A stretch of 57,759 nucleotides of DNA, from NCBI GenBank assembly GCA_947479935.1, contig CANKBG010000015.1:1-57759 (forward strand), written 5' to 3'. Numbering within the stretch: the first letter of the stretch is position 1; each line of letters begins with the position of its first letter. The notes beneath the pieces were generated by a model that was not told the DNA's origin, did no database searches, and worked only from the letters and a program-made list of their open reading frames with translations. Below, piece after piece: positions 27,812 through 35,781 of the stretch. Both the position numbers and the translations under genes were made by a program. This DNA is from Comamonadaceae bacterium. Its GTDB lineage: Bacteria; Pseudomonadota; Gammaproteobacteria; Burkholderiales; Burkholderiaceae_C.

Positions 27812-28737
27812 ACACCCCGATTTTGCCAGTGAAGCCAGTGCTCGTAGGCCAAACGCCAAGTGTTCATTTGCACTTGAACGGTAGTTTCGAGGTCTCGCCC
27901 ATAGCCGCCGCCCATACAGATGATCATGGGAAGGCCTTTTTCCCTGGCCCAATCAAAGACCCTTTGATCTCTGGCTTGCATGCCAGATTCGGTTAATTTG
28001 AGACGCCCCAGCCGGTCTCCCTCATGGACATCTGCCCCGGCCAGATAGATCAAAAACTCGGGCTGTACTCGCTCAGTCAAGGTTTTCAGCGCCAGGTCCA
28101 AGGCGTCTAAATAGGCATCGTCGGCGCAATCATCCGGCAATCCCACATCCAAATCGCTAGTCACCTTGCGAAAGGGAAAGTTCTTTTCGCCGTGCAATGA
28201 CAATGTGAAAACGCTGGGGTCGTTGGCAAAAATACTGGCCGTGCCGTTGCCCTGGTGCACATCTAAGTCGACCACCGCCACCTGAAGGGTTTGCCGGGTT
28301 GCCCGAAAATGCTCCATTTGAAGCACCCGCGCCGTTACAGCAATGTCATTGAAAACACAGAATCCGCCGCCCTGTTGGGCACTGGCGTGGTGGGTTCCGC
28401 CGGCCAAATTGCCAGCAATCCCCTCCTTCATGGCCACCCTGGCTGCTGCAATCGACGCCCCCGCAGATCGAACCGAACGCACCGCCATGGCAAGGGACCA
28501 AGGAAAGCCAATTTCTCTGAGCGCTTCAGGGCTAAGGCCCCCCGACTTCACGGCTTGAACGTATTCTGGGCTGTGGGCCAAGGCCAACTCGCCGTCCGTG
28601 GCGGCCGGCGCCTCCAGCATGGCCACCCCTAAAAGCTCTTGTGCCACCCTTTGTTTCAACATGCTGTACTTGGCCATAGGGAAGCGATGCCCCTCTGGCA
28701 AAGGCAAGACAAAGTGGTCTGAATAGAAAGCTTTCAT
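27808..28737 (-). CDS. Histone deacetylase-family amidohydrolase (class II-like, bacterial)
   Basis: Zinc-dependent deacetylase fold, 309 residues. The catalytic His pair is H116-H117 in GGTHHASAQQGGGFCVFNDIA; zinc ligands D159 and H161 lie in VVDLDVHQGNGT, and a third Asp lies in LAGADVHEGDRLG; the C-terminal MGGGYGRD loop is intact. Bacterial members act on acetylated polyamines, acetoin-like or acyl-amide substrates, not histones; the real substrate is unknown. First gene of the six-gene operon; divergent from the phasin gene across 207 bp. Confidence 0.9.
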   Translation of the reverse strand: MKAFYSDHFVLPLPEGHRFPMAKYSMLKQRVAQELLGVAMLEAPAATDGELALAHSPEYVQAVKSGGLSPEALREIGFPWSLAMAVRSVRSAGASIAAARVAMKEGIAGNLAGGTHHASAQQGGGFCVFNDIAVTARVLQMEHFRATRQTLQVAVVDLDVHQGNGTASIFANDPSVFTLSLHGEKNFPFRKVTSDLDVGLPDDCADDAYLDALDLALKTLTERVQPEFLIYLAGADVHEGDRLGRLKLTESGMQARDQRVFDWAREKGLPMIICMGGGYGRDLETTVQVQMNTWRLAYEHWLHWQNRGV

Positions 28738-28792
28738 GGCTCAATTGTGACCTTTTGCAATCAATTTCAATTTCTAGAACGCCGACTCTAAA

Positions 28793-28868
28793 ATGCTGCG
28801 TCGCAACAAAAACCCCTTGTAATTGGTTTCAGAGTCCCTAAAATTCAACCCATGCTGCACTGCAACAA
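28793..28868 (+). promoter_or_regulatory. Phasin promoter flanked by two copies of a dyad operator
   Basis: Two copies of ATGCTGC-N3-GCAACAA occur at 28793-28809 and 28852-28868. Each has a dyad core TGYTGC-N3-GCARCA. Between them lies a plausible promoter: TTGTAA (28817-28822), 16-base spacer, TAAAAT (28839-28844). One copy is just upstream of the -35 box, the other at the likely start of transcription. The core resembles the CTGC-N3-GCAG sites described for PhaR-type repressors of polyhydroxyalkanoate genes; that assignment is inference. Confidence 0.6.
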
Positions 28869-28944
28869 GATGTTAGGCAAAGCGACAAGCAAAGCCGGTT
28901 CAGAGCAGTCCCTTTGGAAACCTTTTTAAATTAATGGAGAAATC

Positions 28945-29487
28945 ATGATGACTACTGAACAACTCGTTGCTTCACACAAAGCCAATGTCGAAACCCTTTT
29001 CGGTTTGACATCCAAAGCCTTCGAAGGCATGGAAAAATTGGTTGAGCTGAATTTGACAGCCACTAAAGCCGCCTTGAGCGAATCAGCTCACAGCACCAAA
29101 GCTGCATTGAGCGTGAAAGACGCTCAAGAATTGATGGCATTGCAAGCTAACCTGTTCCAGCCCTTGGCTGAAAAAACAGCTGCTTACAGCCGTCACCTGT
29201 ATGACATCGCTTCTGGCACTTCTAGCGAGTTCACAAAAGCTTTGGAAGTTCAGACAGCTGCTGCACAAAAGCAATTCTCTAACTTGGTTGAGTCTGCTAC
29301 ATCTAACGCACCTGCCGGTTCTGAAACTGCAGTGGCCGTGATGAAAAGCGCCGTGACTGCCGCTAACAACGCTTACGAATCAGTTCAAAAAGCTGTCAAG
29401 CAAGCCACTGACATGGCCGAAGCCAACATCGCTGCTGTGACCAACACAGCGGTTTCTGCTGCTAAGACCACTGCTAAAAAGCGTTGA
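28945..29487 (+). CDS. phaP: Phasin family protein (PHA granule-associated)
   Basis: Small amphipathic helical protein of 180 residues that coats polyhydroxyalkanoate granules. It starts [20 protein letters not shown], with the phasin pattern [20 protein letters not shown] and [21 protein letters not shown], and ends in an Ala/Lys-rich tail ([10 protein letters not shown]). GGAGA is 4 bases before the first ATG and 7 before the second (28948), so initiation may occur at either. It has its own promoter, dyad operators and a strong terminator. The gene symbol reflects family membership; the paralogue number is unknown. Confidence 0.9.
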   Translation: MMTTEQLVASHKANVETLFGLTSKAFEGMEKLVELNLTATKAALSESAHSTKAALSVKDAQELMALQANLFQPLAEKTAAYSRHLYDIASGTSSEFTKALEVQTAAAQKQFSNLVESATSNAPAGSETAVAVMKSAVTAANNAYESVQKAVKQATDMAEANIAAVTNTAVSAAKTTAKKR

Positions 29488-29535
29488 TTCGCGATTGACA
29501 AAAAATGGCTTGCTCATCAAGCTATTCTTTGAATG

Positions 29536-29565
29536 AAAAAAACCGGTTTTCAACCGGTTTTTTTT
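29536..29565 (+). terminator. Rho-independent terminator of the phasin gene
   Basis: Perfect stem AAAAAAACCGG / CCGGTTTTTTT with loop TTTTCAA, followed by a T-run. It is A/T-flanked on both sides, so it could also act in reverse at the end of the patatin gene. Confidence 0.9.
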
Positions 29566-29621
29566 CGTCATATTTTTCTTAATACGCATTCACCGAGACA
29601 GCTCGCGCATTCAAATGACCT

Positions 29622-30614
29622 TTAAGGCTTCACCGCATAGCCCGACAAAATCTGTTTTAGTTTAGGAAGCTGCTTCAACATGGCTTCGCGCCCCGCTTCA
29701 ATGGATTGACGACGCGCTGCAAAATCGGCACTTTTCACCCCCATCAAAGCAGGCTTCACCACCACGTCCGCTTCCTTCAACAACACGACGTTTAAACTTT
29801 TGCCCATGATGTTGAAGGTTTGCATCAAAATTTGAAACGTGTCGTTAGCAGGGTTGCCTTCTGGATCGCTGGAAATGTCCACCGCAATGACCACATTAGC
29901 CCCCATCTCCTTGGCTTGACGAACAGGCACCGGCGAGACCAGGCCGCCATCTACATACTCCCTTGTTCCAATTTTGACTGGCTGAAACACAGCAGGCACG
30001 GCACTTGAAGCACGTACAGCTGAGCCTGTATTGCCACGCCTGAATAAAACCGGTTCCCCACTGTGCAAATCGGTGGCCACAATGCCCAAGGGTATTTTCA
30101 TTTGCTCAATGAGCTTGCCACTCACTTGCGAATTCACATAACGCGCCAAGGCTTCGCCTCTGAGCGCGCCGCGATTCAAAATGGGCATCATCCAATCGGT
30201 AATTTCAGCCTCCTCCATGGTCTCGGCCACACGCTTGAGTTGCGCGCCGCTTTTGCCACTGGCATACAAAGAAGCCACCAAGCTTCCTGCGGAAGTGCCC
30301 ACCACCAAATCAGGCTGAATGCCCGCTTCTTCTAAAACTTGAATGACGCCGACATGCGCAAAGCCCCTGGCTGCACCGCCGCCTAATGCCAAGCCAAGTT
30401 GCAAAATTTTAGGGGGCACCACCCCTTCAACGGGGCCTGTGGAACCCATGCTTGTGTCTGTTGTGCCCGCTGCTTTGGTGCTGCCCTCTGGCACTTTCAC
30501 GGTGGTACAAGCCGTCAATGTCACAGCCATCACAAGGCTTAAATATTTCAGGACACGCAGAGGGCCTGAAATTAAAGGTAGATACCCAGCGGGCCAAAAC
30601 TTCAATTGCGTCAT
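29622..30614 (-). CDS. Patatin-like phospholipase lipoprotein (RssA-like)
   Basis: Predicted lipid acyl hydrolase of about 330 residues. The N-terminus has a hydrophobic stretch ending in lipobox LTAC, so it is probably a membrane-anchored lipoprotein. The patatin core follows: oxyanion loop LGGGAARGFAHVG, nucleophile Ser in VVGTSAGSLVAS, and catalytic Asp in VDGGLVSPVP. ATG 30614 (MTQLKFWPAGY) was chosen; the ORF reaches 23 codons further upstream without family likeness. Substrate lipid unknown. Confidence 0.88.
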   Translation of the reverse strand: MTQLKFWPAGYLPLISGPLRVLKYLSLVMAVTLTACTTVKVPEGSTKAAGTTDTSMGSTGPVEGVVPPKILQLGLALGGGAARGFAHVGVIQVLEEAGIQPDLVVGTSAGSLVASLYASGKSGAQLKRVAETMEEAEITDWMMPILNRGALRGEALARYVNSQVSGKLIEQMKIPLGIVATDLHSGEPVLFRRGNTGSAVRASSAVPAVFQPVKIGTREYVDGGLVSPVPVRQAKEMGANVVIAVDISSDPEGNPANDTFQILMQTFNIMGKSLNVVLLKEADVVVKPALMGVKSADFAARRQSIEAGREAMLKQLPKLKQILSGYAVKP

Positions 30615-30727
30615 GTTTGATTGAATTCTCTTTGCATGGCTCAAGTGTAAAGGGCAGCTCACCCAAGAGGGTTCAACAAGCAACGCAATTTGTCAGAGCC
30701 ACTCTTTGGGACTGATTAATCAATAAT

Positions 30728-32293
30728 TCAAGCCAACACAGGCAAACGCATCAGGTGATCAAACGCACTGAGTGCTGCTTTGGCACCATCGCCTGCTGCA
30801 ATCACAATTTGTTTGAAGGGCACAGTGGTGCAATCACCCGCTGCAAACACACCAGGCACATTGGTATGGCCTTTGGCATCTACCACAATTTCTCCAAACT
30901 TTGAAAGTTCCAAAGTACCTTTCAAAAATTCGGTATTGGGCACCAAACCTATTTGAACAAACACACCTTCTAAAGCCAAGTGCTGCTCCACACCGCTTAA
31001 CCGGTCTTTAAAACGAATGCCGTTCACAATGCTGCCGTCGCCGGTTATTTCGGTGGTCTGTGCGTTGGTATGAACAGTCACGTTAGACAAGCTGTTGAGT
31101 TTGTTCACCAATACTGCGTCCGCTTTCAATTGGTCGGCAAATTCAATGACAGTCACGTGCGCCACGATGCCGGCCAAATCAATGGCCGCTTCTATGCCAG
31201 AGTTACCGCCGCCGATCACTGCGGTGCGCTTGCCTTTGAACAAAGGACCGTCGCAATGCGGGCAGTAGGCCACGCCTTTGTTTTTGTATTCTTGTTCACC
31301 CGGCACATTGACATTGCGCCAGCGCGCGCCGGTGGACAAAATGACAGTTCGGGCTTGGAGCAAACCACCATTTGCCATTTCAATTTGAATCAACCCACCC
31401 TCTTCTGTGGCGGGCACCACTTTGGCTGCCTTCTGCAAATTCATGATGTCTACGCCGTAGTGACGCACTTGCGCCTCCATGTCTGCGCCGAATTTGGGTC
31501 CATCGGTTTCAAGCACCGAAATGTAATTTTCAATGACCAGGGTGTCGTTCACTTGACCACCAAAACGCTCTGCGGCCACACCCACCCGAATACCTTTGCG
31601 AGCGGCATACACAGCAGCAGCAGCGCCAGCAGGACCACCGCCCACAATGAGCACTTCATAGGGTTCTTTGGCGCTGAGTTTGGCGGCCTCACGGCCTGTA
31701 GAACCCGTGTCCAACTTAGCCACAATTTCTTCCACCATCATGCGGCCCGAGCCAAACACTTTGCCGTTGAGAAACACCATGGGCACGGCCATGATTTCGC
31801 GCTCGGTGACTTCTTGTTGAAACGCGCCACCTTCAATGACGACTGTTTTCACTTTCGGGTTGAAGATGGCCATGAGTGACAAAGCCTGAACCACATCGGG
31901 GCAGTTGTGGCAAGACAAGGACATGTAGACCTCGAAATTGAAGTCGCCGTCCAAGCCCTTGATGGCGTCCAACACATCTTGCTCGACTTTGGGTGGATGG
32001 CCTCCCGTCCACAGCAATGCCAACACCAAAGAGGTGAACTCGTGGCCTAAAGGCAAACCTGCAAATCGAACGCCCTGCGTTTCACCATCGCAAGCGACCA
32101 CAAAGGAAGGCTTGCGATCGTCGTTGCCAGTTGTGACAAGGCTGACTTTGTCGGACAAACTCACAATGGTTTCCAACAAGCTGCGCATCTCGACACCGGT
32201 CTCGCTGTCGTCCAATGTGGCTATCAATCGGATGGGGTGCCTCAGCATGCCCAAGTAAGTTTGCAATTGCGATTTGAGCGCGTCATCTAACAT
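30728..32293 (-). CDS. ahpF: Alkyl hydroperoxide reductase subunit F
   Basis: Flavoenzyme of 521 residues that passes electrons from NADH to AhpC. The N-terminal domain has tandem thioredoxin folds with redox CHNC; then FAD-binding [19 protein letters not shown], redox CPHC ([13 protein letters not shown]), NAD-binding [16 protein letters not shown], and the C-terminal FAD motif [15 protein letters not shown]. It follows ahpC by about 106 bp, with a hairpin between. Confidence 0.97.
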   Translation of the reverse strand: MLDDALKSQLQTYLGMLRHPIRLIATLDDSETGVEMRSLLETIVSLSDKVSLVTTGNDDRKPSFVVACDGETQGVRFAGLPLGHEFTSLVLALLWTGGHPPKVEQDVLDAIKGLDGDFNFEVYMSLSCHNCPDVVQALSLMAIFNPKVKTVVIEGGAFQQEVTEREIMAVPMVFLNGKVFGSGRMMVEEIVAKLDTGSTGREAAKLSAKEPYEVLIVGGGPAGAAAAVYAARKGIRVGVAAERFGGQVNDTLVIENYISVLETDGPKFGADMEAQVRHYGVDIMNLQKAAKVVPATEEGGLIQIEMANGGLLQARTVILSTGARWRNVNVPGEQEYKNKGVAYCPHCDGPLFKGKRTAVIGGGNSGIEAAIDLAGIVAHVTVIEFADQLKADAVLVNKLNSLSNVTVHTNAQTTEITGDGSIVNGIRFKDRLSGVEQHLALEGVFVQIGLVPNTEFLKGTLELSKFGEIVVDAKGHTNVPGVFAAGDCTTVPFKQIVIAAGDGAKAALSAFDHLMRLPVLA

Positions 32294-32348
32294 GGTTTTT
32301 TCCTAAAGCAATTTCAAATTTAAATCGATGCGCTGCACAGGCTTGCGC

Positions 32349-32375
32349 TCAACACCCTGATATTCAGGGCGTTGA
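32349..32375 (-). other. Intercistronic hairpin between ahpC and ahpF
   Basis: Arms TCAACACCCTGA and TCAGGGCGTTGA (12 bp, one mismatch) around a 3-base loop. No T-run follows on the minus strand, so it is more likely an mRNA processing or stability element than a terminator. It could help make more AhpC than AhpF. Confidence 0.6.
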
Positions 32376-32399
32376 ACTTTATCAGCGATGTGTCGGTAT

Positions 32400-32963
32400 T
32401 TAGATCTTGCCGACCAAGTCGAGTGAAGGCGTCAAAGTCTTCGCGCCTTCTTTCCATTTCGCTGGGCAAACTTGGCCGGGGTTGGCGGCGGTGTACTGAG
32501 CTGCGGTGAGCTTGCGCAATGTTTCAGACACATCGCGTGCAATTTCGTTGGAGTGCACTTCCATGGTCTTGATAGTGCCTTCTGGGTTAATGATGAAGGT
32601 ACCGCGCAAAGCCAAGCCTTCTTCTGCAATGTGCACGCCAAATGCGTGAGTCAATGTGTGGGTAGGGTCGCCCACCAACGGGAACTTGGCCTTGCCCACA
32701 GCAGGCGATGTCTCGTGCCACACTTTGTGTGAGAAGTGCGTGTCGGTTGTCACGATGTAGACCTCGGCACCGGCCTTTTGAAAGGCTGGATAGTTGTCAG
32801 CGGCGTCTTCAATTTCTGTGGGGCAGTTGAAGGTGAACGCTGCGGGCATGAAAATCAAAACTGACCATTTGCCTTTTAGGCTGGCATCTGAAACTTCAAT
32901 GAACTTGCCGTTGTGGAAGGCTTGTGTTTTGAAAGGCTGAACTTGCGTATTGATAAGGGTCAT
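32400..32963 (-). CDS. ahpC: Alkyl hydroperoxide reductase subunit C (2-Cys peroxiredoxin)
   Basis: Peroxiredoxin of 187 residues that reduces hydrogen peroxide and organic peroxides. Peroxidatic Cys lies in FTFNCPTE and the resolving Cys in PGQVCPAKW; the family TTDTHFSHKVWH and LRGTFIINPEG blocks are intact. AAGGA lies a few bases before the ATG. Divergent from the short-chain dehydrogenase gene; an OxyR-like site lies in the shared 177-bp gap. Confidence 0.97.
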   Translation of the reverse strand: MTLINTQVQPFKTQAFHNGKFIEVSDASLKGKWSVLIFMPAAFTFNCPTEIEDAADNYPAFQKAGAEVYIVTTDTHFSHKVWHETSPAVGKAKFPLVGDPTHTLTHAFGVHIAEEGLALRGTFIINPEGTIKTMEVHSNEIARDVSETLRKLTAAQYTAANPGQVCPAKWKEGAKTLTPSLDLVGKI

Positions 32964-33049
32964 GGTTATTCCTTGAGGTTTGTTTTAAAAAAATGCTGAA
33001 TGAGAAAACTCATTGAGGCCTATCGTAAACCCTATAAGGGATAACCTTG

Positions 33050-33086
33050 ATTAAGATTACTTATCAGAGCGATAGTTTTAAAGTTA
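33050..33086 (-). promoter_or_regulatory. Possible OxyR-type site upstream of ahpC
   Basis: Tetranucleotides at 11-base spacing partly follow the OxyR pattern of ATAG and CTAT elements separated by 7 bases: ATTA (33050-33053), TTAT (33061-33064), ATAG (33072-33075), GTTA (33083-33086). Only one element is perfect, so the call is weak; the position, about 90-120 bp upstream of the ahpC start, is suitable. Confidence 0.3.
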
Positions 33087-33102
33087 CAGACCCCATGCAT
33101 AA

Positions 33103-33123
33103 TTGACGTTTACGTAACGTCAA
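33103..33123 (+). promoter_or_regulatory. Palindromic operator upstream of the short-chain dehydrogenase
   Basis: Perfect inverted repeat TTGACGTT-N5-AACGTCAA whose centre is TACGT, ending 17 bp before the gene's ATG. Repeated ACGT cores at such spacing resemble operators of the MerR- or TetR-type regulators of branched-chain amino acid and fatty acid breakdown (LiuR/LiuQ-type) in proteobacteria. The match to that class is from memory and is inference; the palindrome itself is certain. Confidence 0.6.
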
Positions 33124-33140
33124 CCAATCAGGAGCACCCC

Positions 33141-33899
33141 ATGGACATTCAAGGCAAAGTTTTCATCGTGACGGGCGGCGCTTCAGGCTTGGGCGAAGGC
33201 ACTGCGCGAATGTTGGCTGCCAACGGCGGCAAAGTGGTCATAGCAGACATGCAAGTAGAAAAAGGTGAAGCCGTGGCCAAGGAACTGGGCGGTACCTTTG
33301 TGAAGTGCGATGTGAGCCAAGAAGCCGATGGGCAAGCCGTCGTGACCAAAGCCGTGTCGATGGGCAAACTAGTGGGCTTGGTCAACTGCGCCGGCATTGC
33401 ACCCGCCGAAAAAACGGTTGGCAAAAACGGTGCGCATTCTTTGGCTGTTTTCAGCAAAACCATCATGGTCAATTTGGTGGGCAGTTTCAACATGATTCGC
33501 TTGGCCTCTGAAGCCATGTGCAAAAACGAACCTGAAGCCACAGGTGAGCGGGGTGTGATGATTTCTACCGCTTCGGTGGCCGCTTATGACGGCCAAATTG
33601 GCCAAGCTGCCTACTCAGCCTCCAAAGGCGGCGTGGTCGGCATGACCTTGCCCATTGCACGCGATTTAGCGCGCAACGGCATTCGCAACATGACCATTGC
33701 GCCCGGCATTTTTGGCACCCCCATGGTGTTTGGCATGCCCCAAGAAGTACAAGACGCTTTGGCTGCGGCAGTGCCCTTCCCGAGCCGCTTGGGCACGCCC
33801 AATGACTATGCCAAATTGGTAAAACACATTTTGGAAAACGACATGCTCAATGGCGAAGTGATTCGTTTGGATGGCGCTATTCGTCTCGCGCCAAAATAA
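33141..33899 (+). CDS. Short-chain dehydrogenase (3-hydroxyacyl-CoA / HSD10-like)
   Basis: NAD-dependent oxidoreductase of 252 residues. The cofactor motif [10 protein letters not shown], the catalytic Ser in [12 protein letters not shown] and YSASKGG (YxxxK) are present; the long insert [20 protein letters not shown] and [12 protein letters not shown] match type II 3-hydroxyacyl-CoA dehydrogenases, which act on 2-methyl-3-hydroxybutyryl-CoA and similar. AGGAG lies 7 bases before the ATG. The gamma-glutamyltransferase follows 36 bp later on the same strand. Confidence 0.9.
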   Translation: MDIQGKVFIVTGGASGLGEGTARMLAANGGKVVIADMQVEKGEAVAKELGGTFVKCDVSQEADGQAVVTKAVSMGKLVGLVNCAGIAPAEKTVGKNGAHSLAVFSKTIMVNLVGSFNMIRLASEAMCKNEPEATGERGVMISTASVAAYDGQIGQAAYSASKGGVVGMTLPIARDLARNGIRNMTIAPGIFGTPMVFGMPQEVQDALAAAVPFPSRLGTPNDYAKLVKHILENDMLNGEVIRLDGAIRLAPK

Positions 33900-33935
33900 G
33901 TCATACTTATTTCCTTCCAATACATGGAGGGCCAC

Positions 33936-35771
33936 ATGAGGTTTTTGAATTTAAGCTGCAGCACAAGGGTTGCAGTCATCCTCTTGGCATGCGGCTTATG
34001 CGCTTGCGCGATACAACCCATCGCCTTCCAATACGCCACACCTGACCCACCTAACGACCTCTTGGGATATCAAGAAAAATCAGGTTGGGCCACCCAAGGC
34101 TTTGCAGTCGCTGCCGCGAACCCTTTGGCCACCGATGCAGGTTATCAAATTCTTTTAGCCGGCGGCTCTGCCATCGATGCGGCCATTGCCGTCCAAATGG
34201 TTCTCACCTTGGTAGAACCGCAGTCGAGTGGCATTGGTGGTGGTGCTTTCATTCTTCATCACGATGGCAAAAAAGTGGAAGCCTACGATGGCCGTGAAGT
34301 TGCGCCTGCAGCCGCCACAGAAAAGCTTTTTCTAGATGCACATGGCAAGCCCTTGCCCTTCATTGATGGCGTTGTCAGTGGTTTGTCGGTGGGTGTGCCT
34401 GGCACCCTCACGGTGCTAGAAATGGCGCACAAAGAACACGGCAAATTGCCCTGGGCCAACCTGATGCAACCCGCCATTCAATTGGCAGAGCAAGGCTTCA
34501 AGCTCAGTCCTCATTTGCATCGCGGGTTGTTGGCTGAAAATTATTTAATGAACGATCCCGTGGCTGCTGCGTACTTTTACGACGCTCAAGGCAAACCATT
34601 TCCTGTGGGTCATGTCTTGAAAAATCCCGAGTTGGCAGCGGTCATGCGCGAGATTGCAAAGCGCGGATCGCAAGCCTTGAAGGATGGCCCTGTGGCCGAA
34701 GCTTTGGTGAAAAAAGTGCGTCAACACCCCACACGTCCGGGCAATATGACACTTCAAGATTTGTCCCATTACAAAGCCAAAAAACGCGAGCCTTTGTGCT
34801 TTGATCATGCGGTGCAAACGAATGGGAAAACCTATCAACTCTGCGGTTTTCCACCGCCCAGTTCAGGCGCCTTGGCCATTGGGCAAATGTTGGGTATCTT
34901 GAACAATACCCCCGCTGCAAAAATGCAACTTGAGCAAGGCCTTCTTTCCGCCGACTGGCTTCACTTTTACACAGAAGCCGCTCGTTTGGCTTTTGCAGAC
35001 CGTGGTCAATTTGTAGCTGACCCTGATTTTGTCCAAGCCCCTGGCGGCGATTGGCGAACGCTGTTGAATGCCAACTATTTGAAACAGCGAAGCAATCTCA
35101 TTGGCGCGCGAAGTATGAAGGTGGCACAACCCGGCAATCCTGCTGGAATACAAGCTGCCTTTGCACCCATGCCCGATCAAGAAGAATATGGCACGAGCCA
35201 CATTAGCGTGATTGACAAGCAAGGCAATTCAGTGGCCATGACCACCACCATTGAAGCTGCGTTTGGATCCAGAAACATGGTCAATTCTGGTCAAGGCAGG
35301 CAAGGTGGTTTCTTGTTGAACAACGAGCTGACAGATTTCAGTTTTGCGCCAGCAGATGCCAAAGGTCTGCCCATTGCCAATCGGGTTGAAGGTGGCAAAC
35401 GGCCGCGCTCTTCCATGTCACCTACCCTCGTTTTTGAGAAAGACTCCGGCAAATTAAAGATGACAGGTGGCAGTCCTGGGGGCGCCATCATCATTCATTA
35501 CACCAGCAAGCTACTGATTGGCACATTGCAATGGGAGTTGAACACACAGCAAGCCATTAGCCTGCCGAATTTCAGCTCCCAGAATGGTCCAACCCTTTTG
35601 GAAGAGAAACGGTTTCCCGAAAGCACAATCAAAGCGCTGCAGGCCAAGGGGCATGATGTTCTTGAAACGATATTGCAAAGCGGCCTTCAGGCCATTGAAG
35701 TGACATCCAAAGGGTTCTTTGGTGGCGCAGATCCTCGCCGTGAAGGTGTGGTGATGGGGCCTAAACCTTAG
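33936..35771 (+). CDS. ggt: Gamma-glutamyltransferase, lipoprotein form
   Basis: Periplasmic Ntn hydrolase that hydrolyses or transfers the gamma-glutamyl group of glutathione. The ATG at 33936 is preceded by GGAGG and starts a lipoprotein signal ending in LCAC. A precursor of about 611 residues is cleaved to two subunits; the nucleophile Thr is expected in GTSHISVIDKQGNSVAMTT near residue 410. Other family parts: SGIGGGAFILHHDGK, GFPPPSSGALAIGQMLG, GSPGGAIIIHYT. The ORF start at 33924 was rejected because the ribosome site lies inside it. Convergent with acs. Confidence 0.93.
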   Translation: MRFLNLSCSTRVAVILLACGLCACAIQPIAFQYATPDPPNDLLGYQEKSGWATQGFAVAAANPLATDAGYQILLAGGSAIDAAIAVQMVLTLVEPQSSGIGGGAFILHHDGKKVEAYDGREVAPAAATEKLFLDAHGKPLPFIDGVVSGLSVGVPGTLTVLEMAHKEHGKLPWANLMQPAIQLAEQGFKLSPHLHRGLLAENYLMNDPVAAAYFYDAQGKPFPVGHVLKNPELAAVMREIAKRGSQALKDGPVAEALVKKVRQHPTRPGNMTLQDLSHYKAKKREPLCFDHAVQTNGKTYQLCGFPPPSSGALAIGQMLGILNNTPAAKMQLEQGLLSADWLHFYTEAARLAFADRGQFVADPDFVQAPGGDWRTLLNANYLKQRSNLIGARSMKVAQPGNPAGIQAAFAPMPDQEEYGTSHISVIDKQGNSVAMTTTIEAAFGSRNMVNSGQGRQGGFLLNNELTDFSFAPADAKGLPIANRVEGGKRPRSSMSPTLVFEKDSGKLKMTGGSPGGAIIIHYTSKLLIGTLQWELNTQQAISLPNFSSQNGPTLLEEKRFPESTIKALQAKGHDVLETILQSGLQAIEVTSKGFFGGADPRREGVVMGPKP

Positions 35772-35776
35772 GCCCC
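35756..35776. terminator. Hairpin across the ggt stop codon, between convergent genes
   Basis: Perfect 9-bp stem GGGGCCTAA / TTAGGCCCC with loop ACC; it overlaps the ggt stop codon and ends 5 bases before the acs stop. No long T-run follows on either strand, so it is a weak or Rho-assisted bidirectional terminator candidate. Confidence 0.5.
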
Positions 35777-35781
35777 CTCCA

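Noticed and set aside
31070..31879. Plus-strand 269-codon ORF
   Set aside because: Antisense to ahpF, whose protein has clear redox and FAD motifs; the plus frame has no family likeness or ribosome site.
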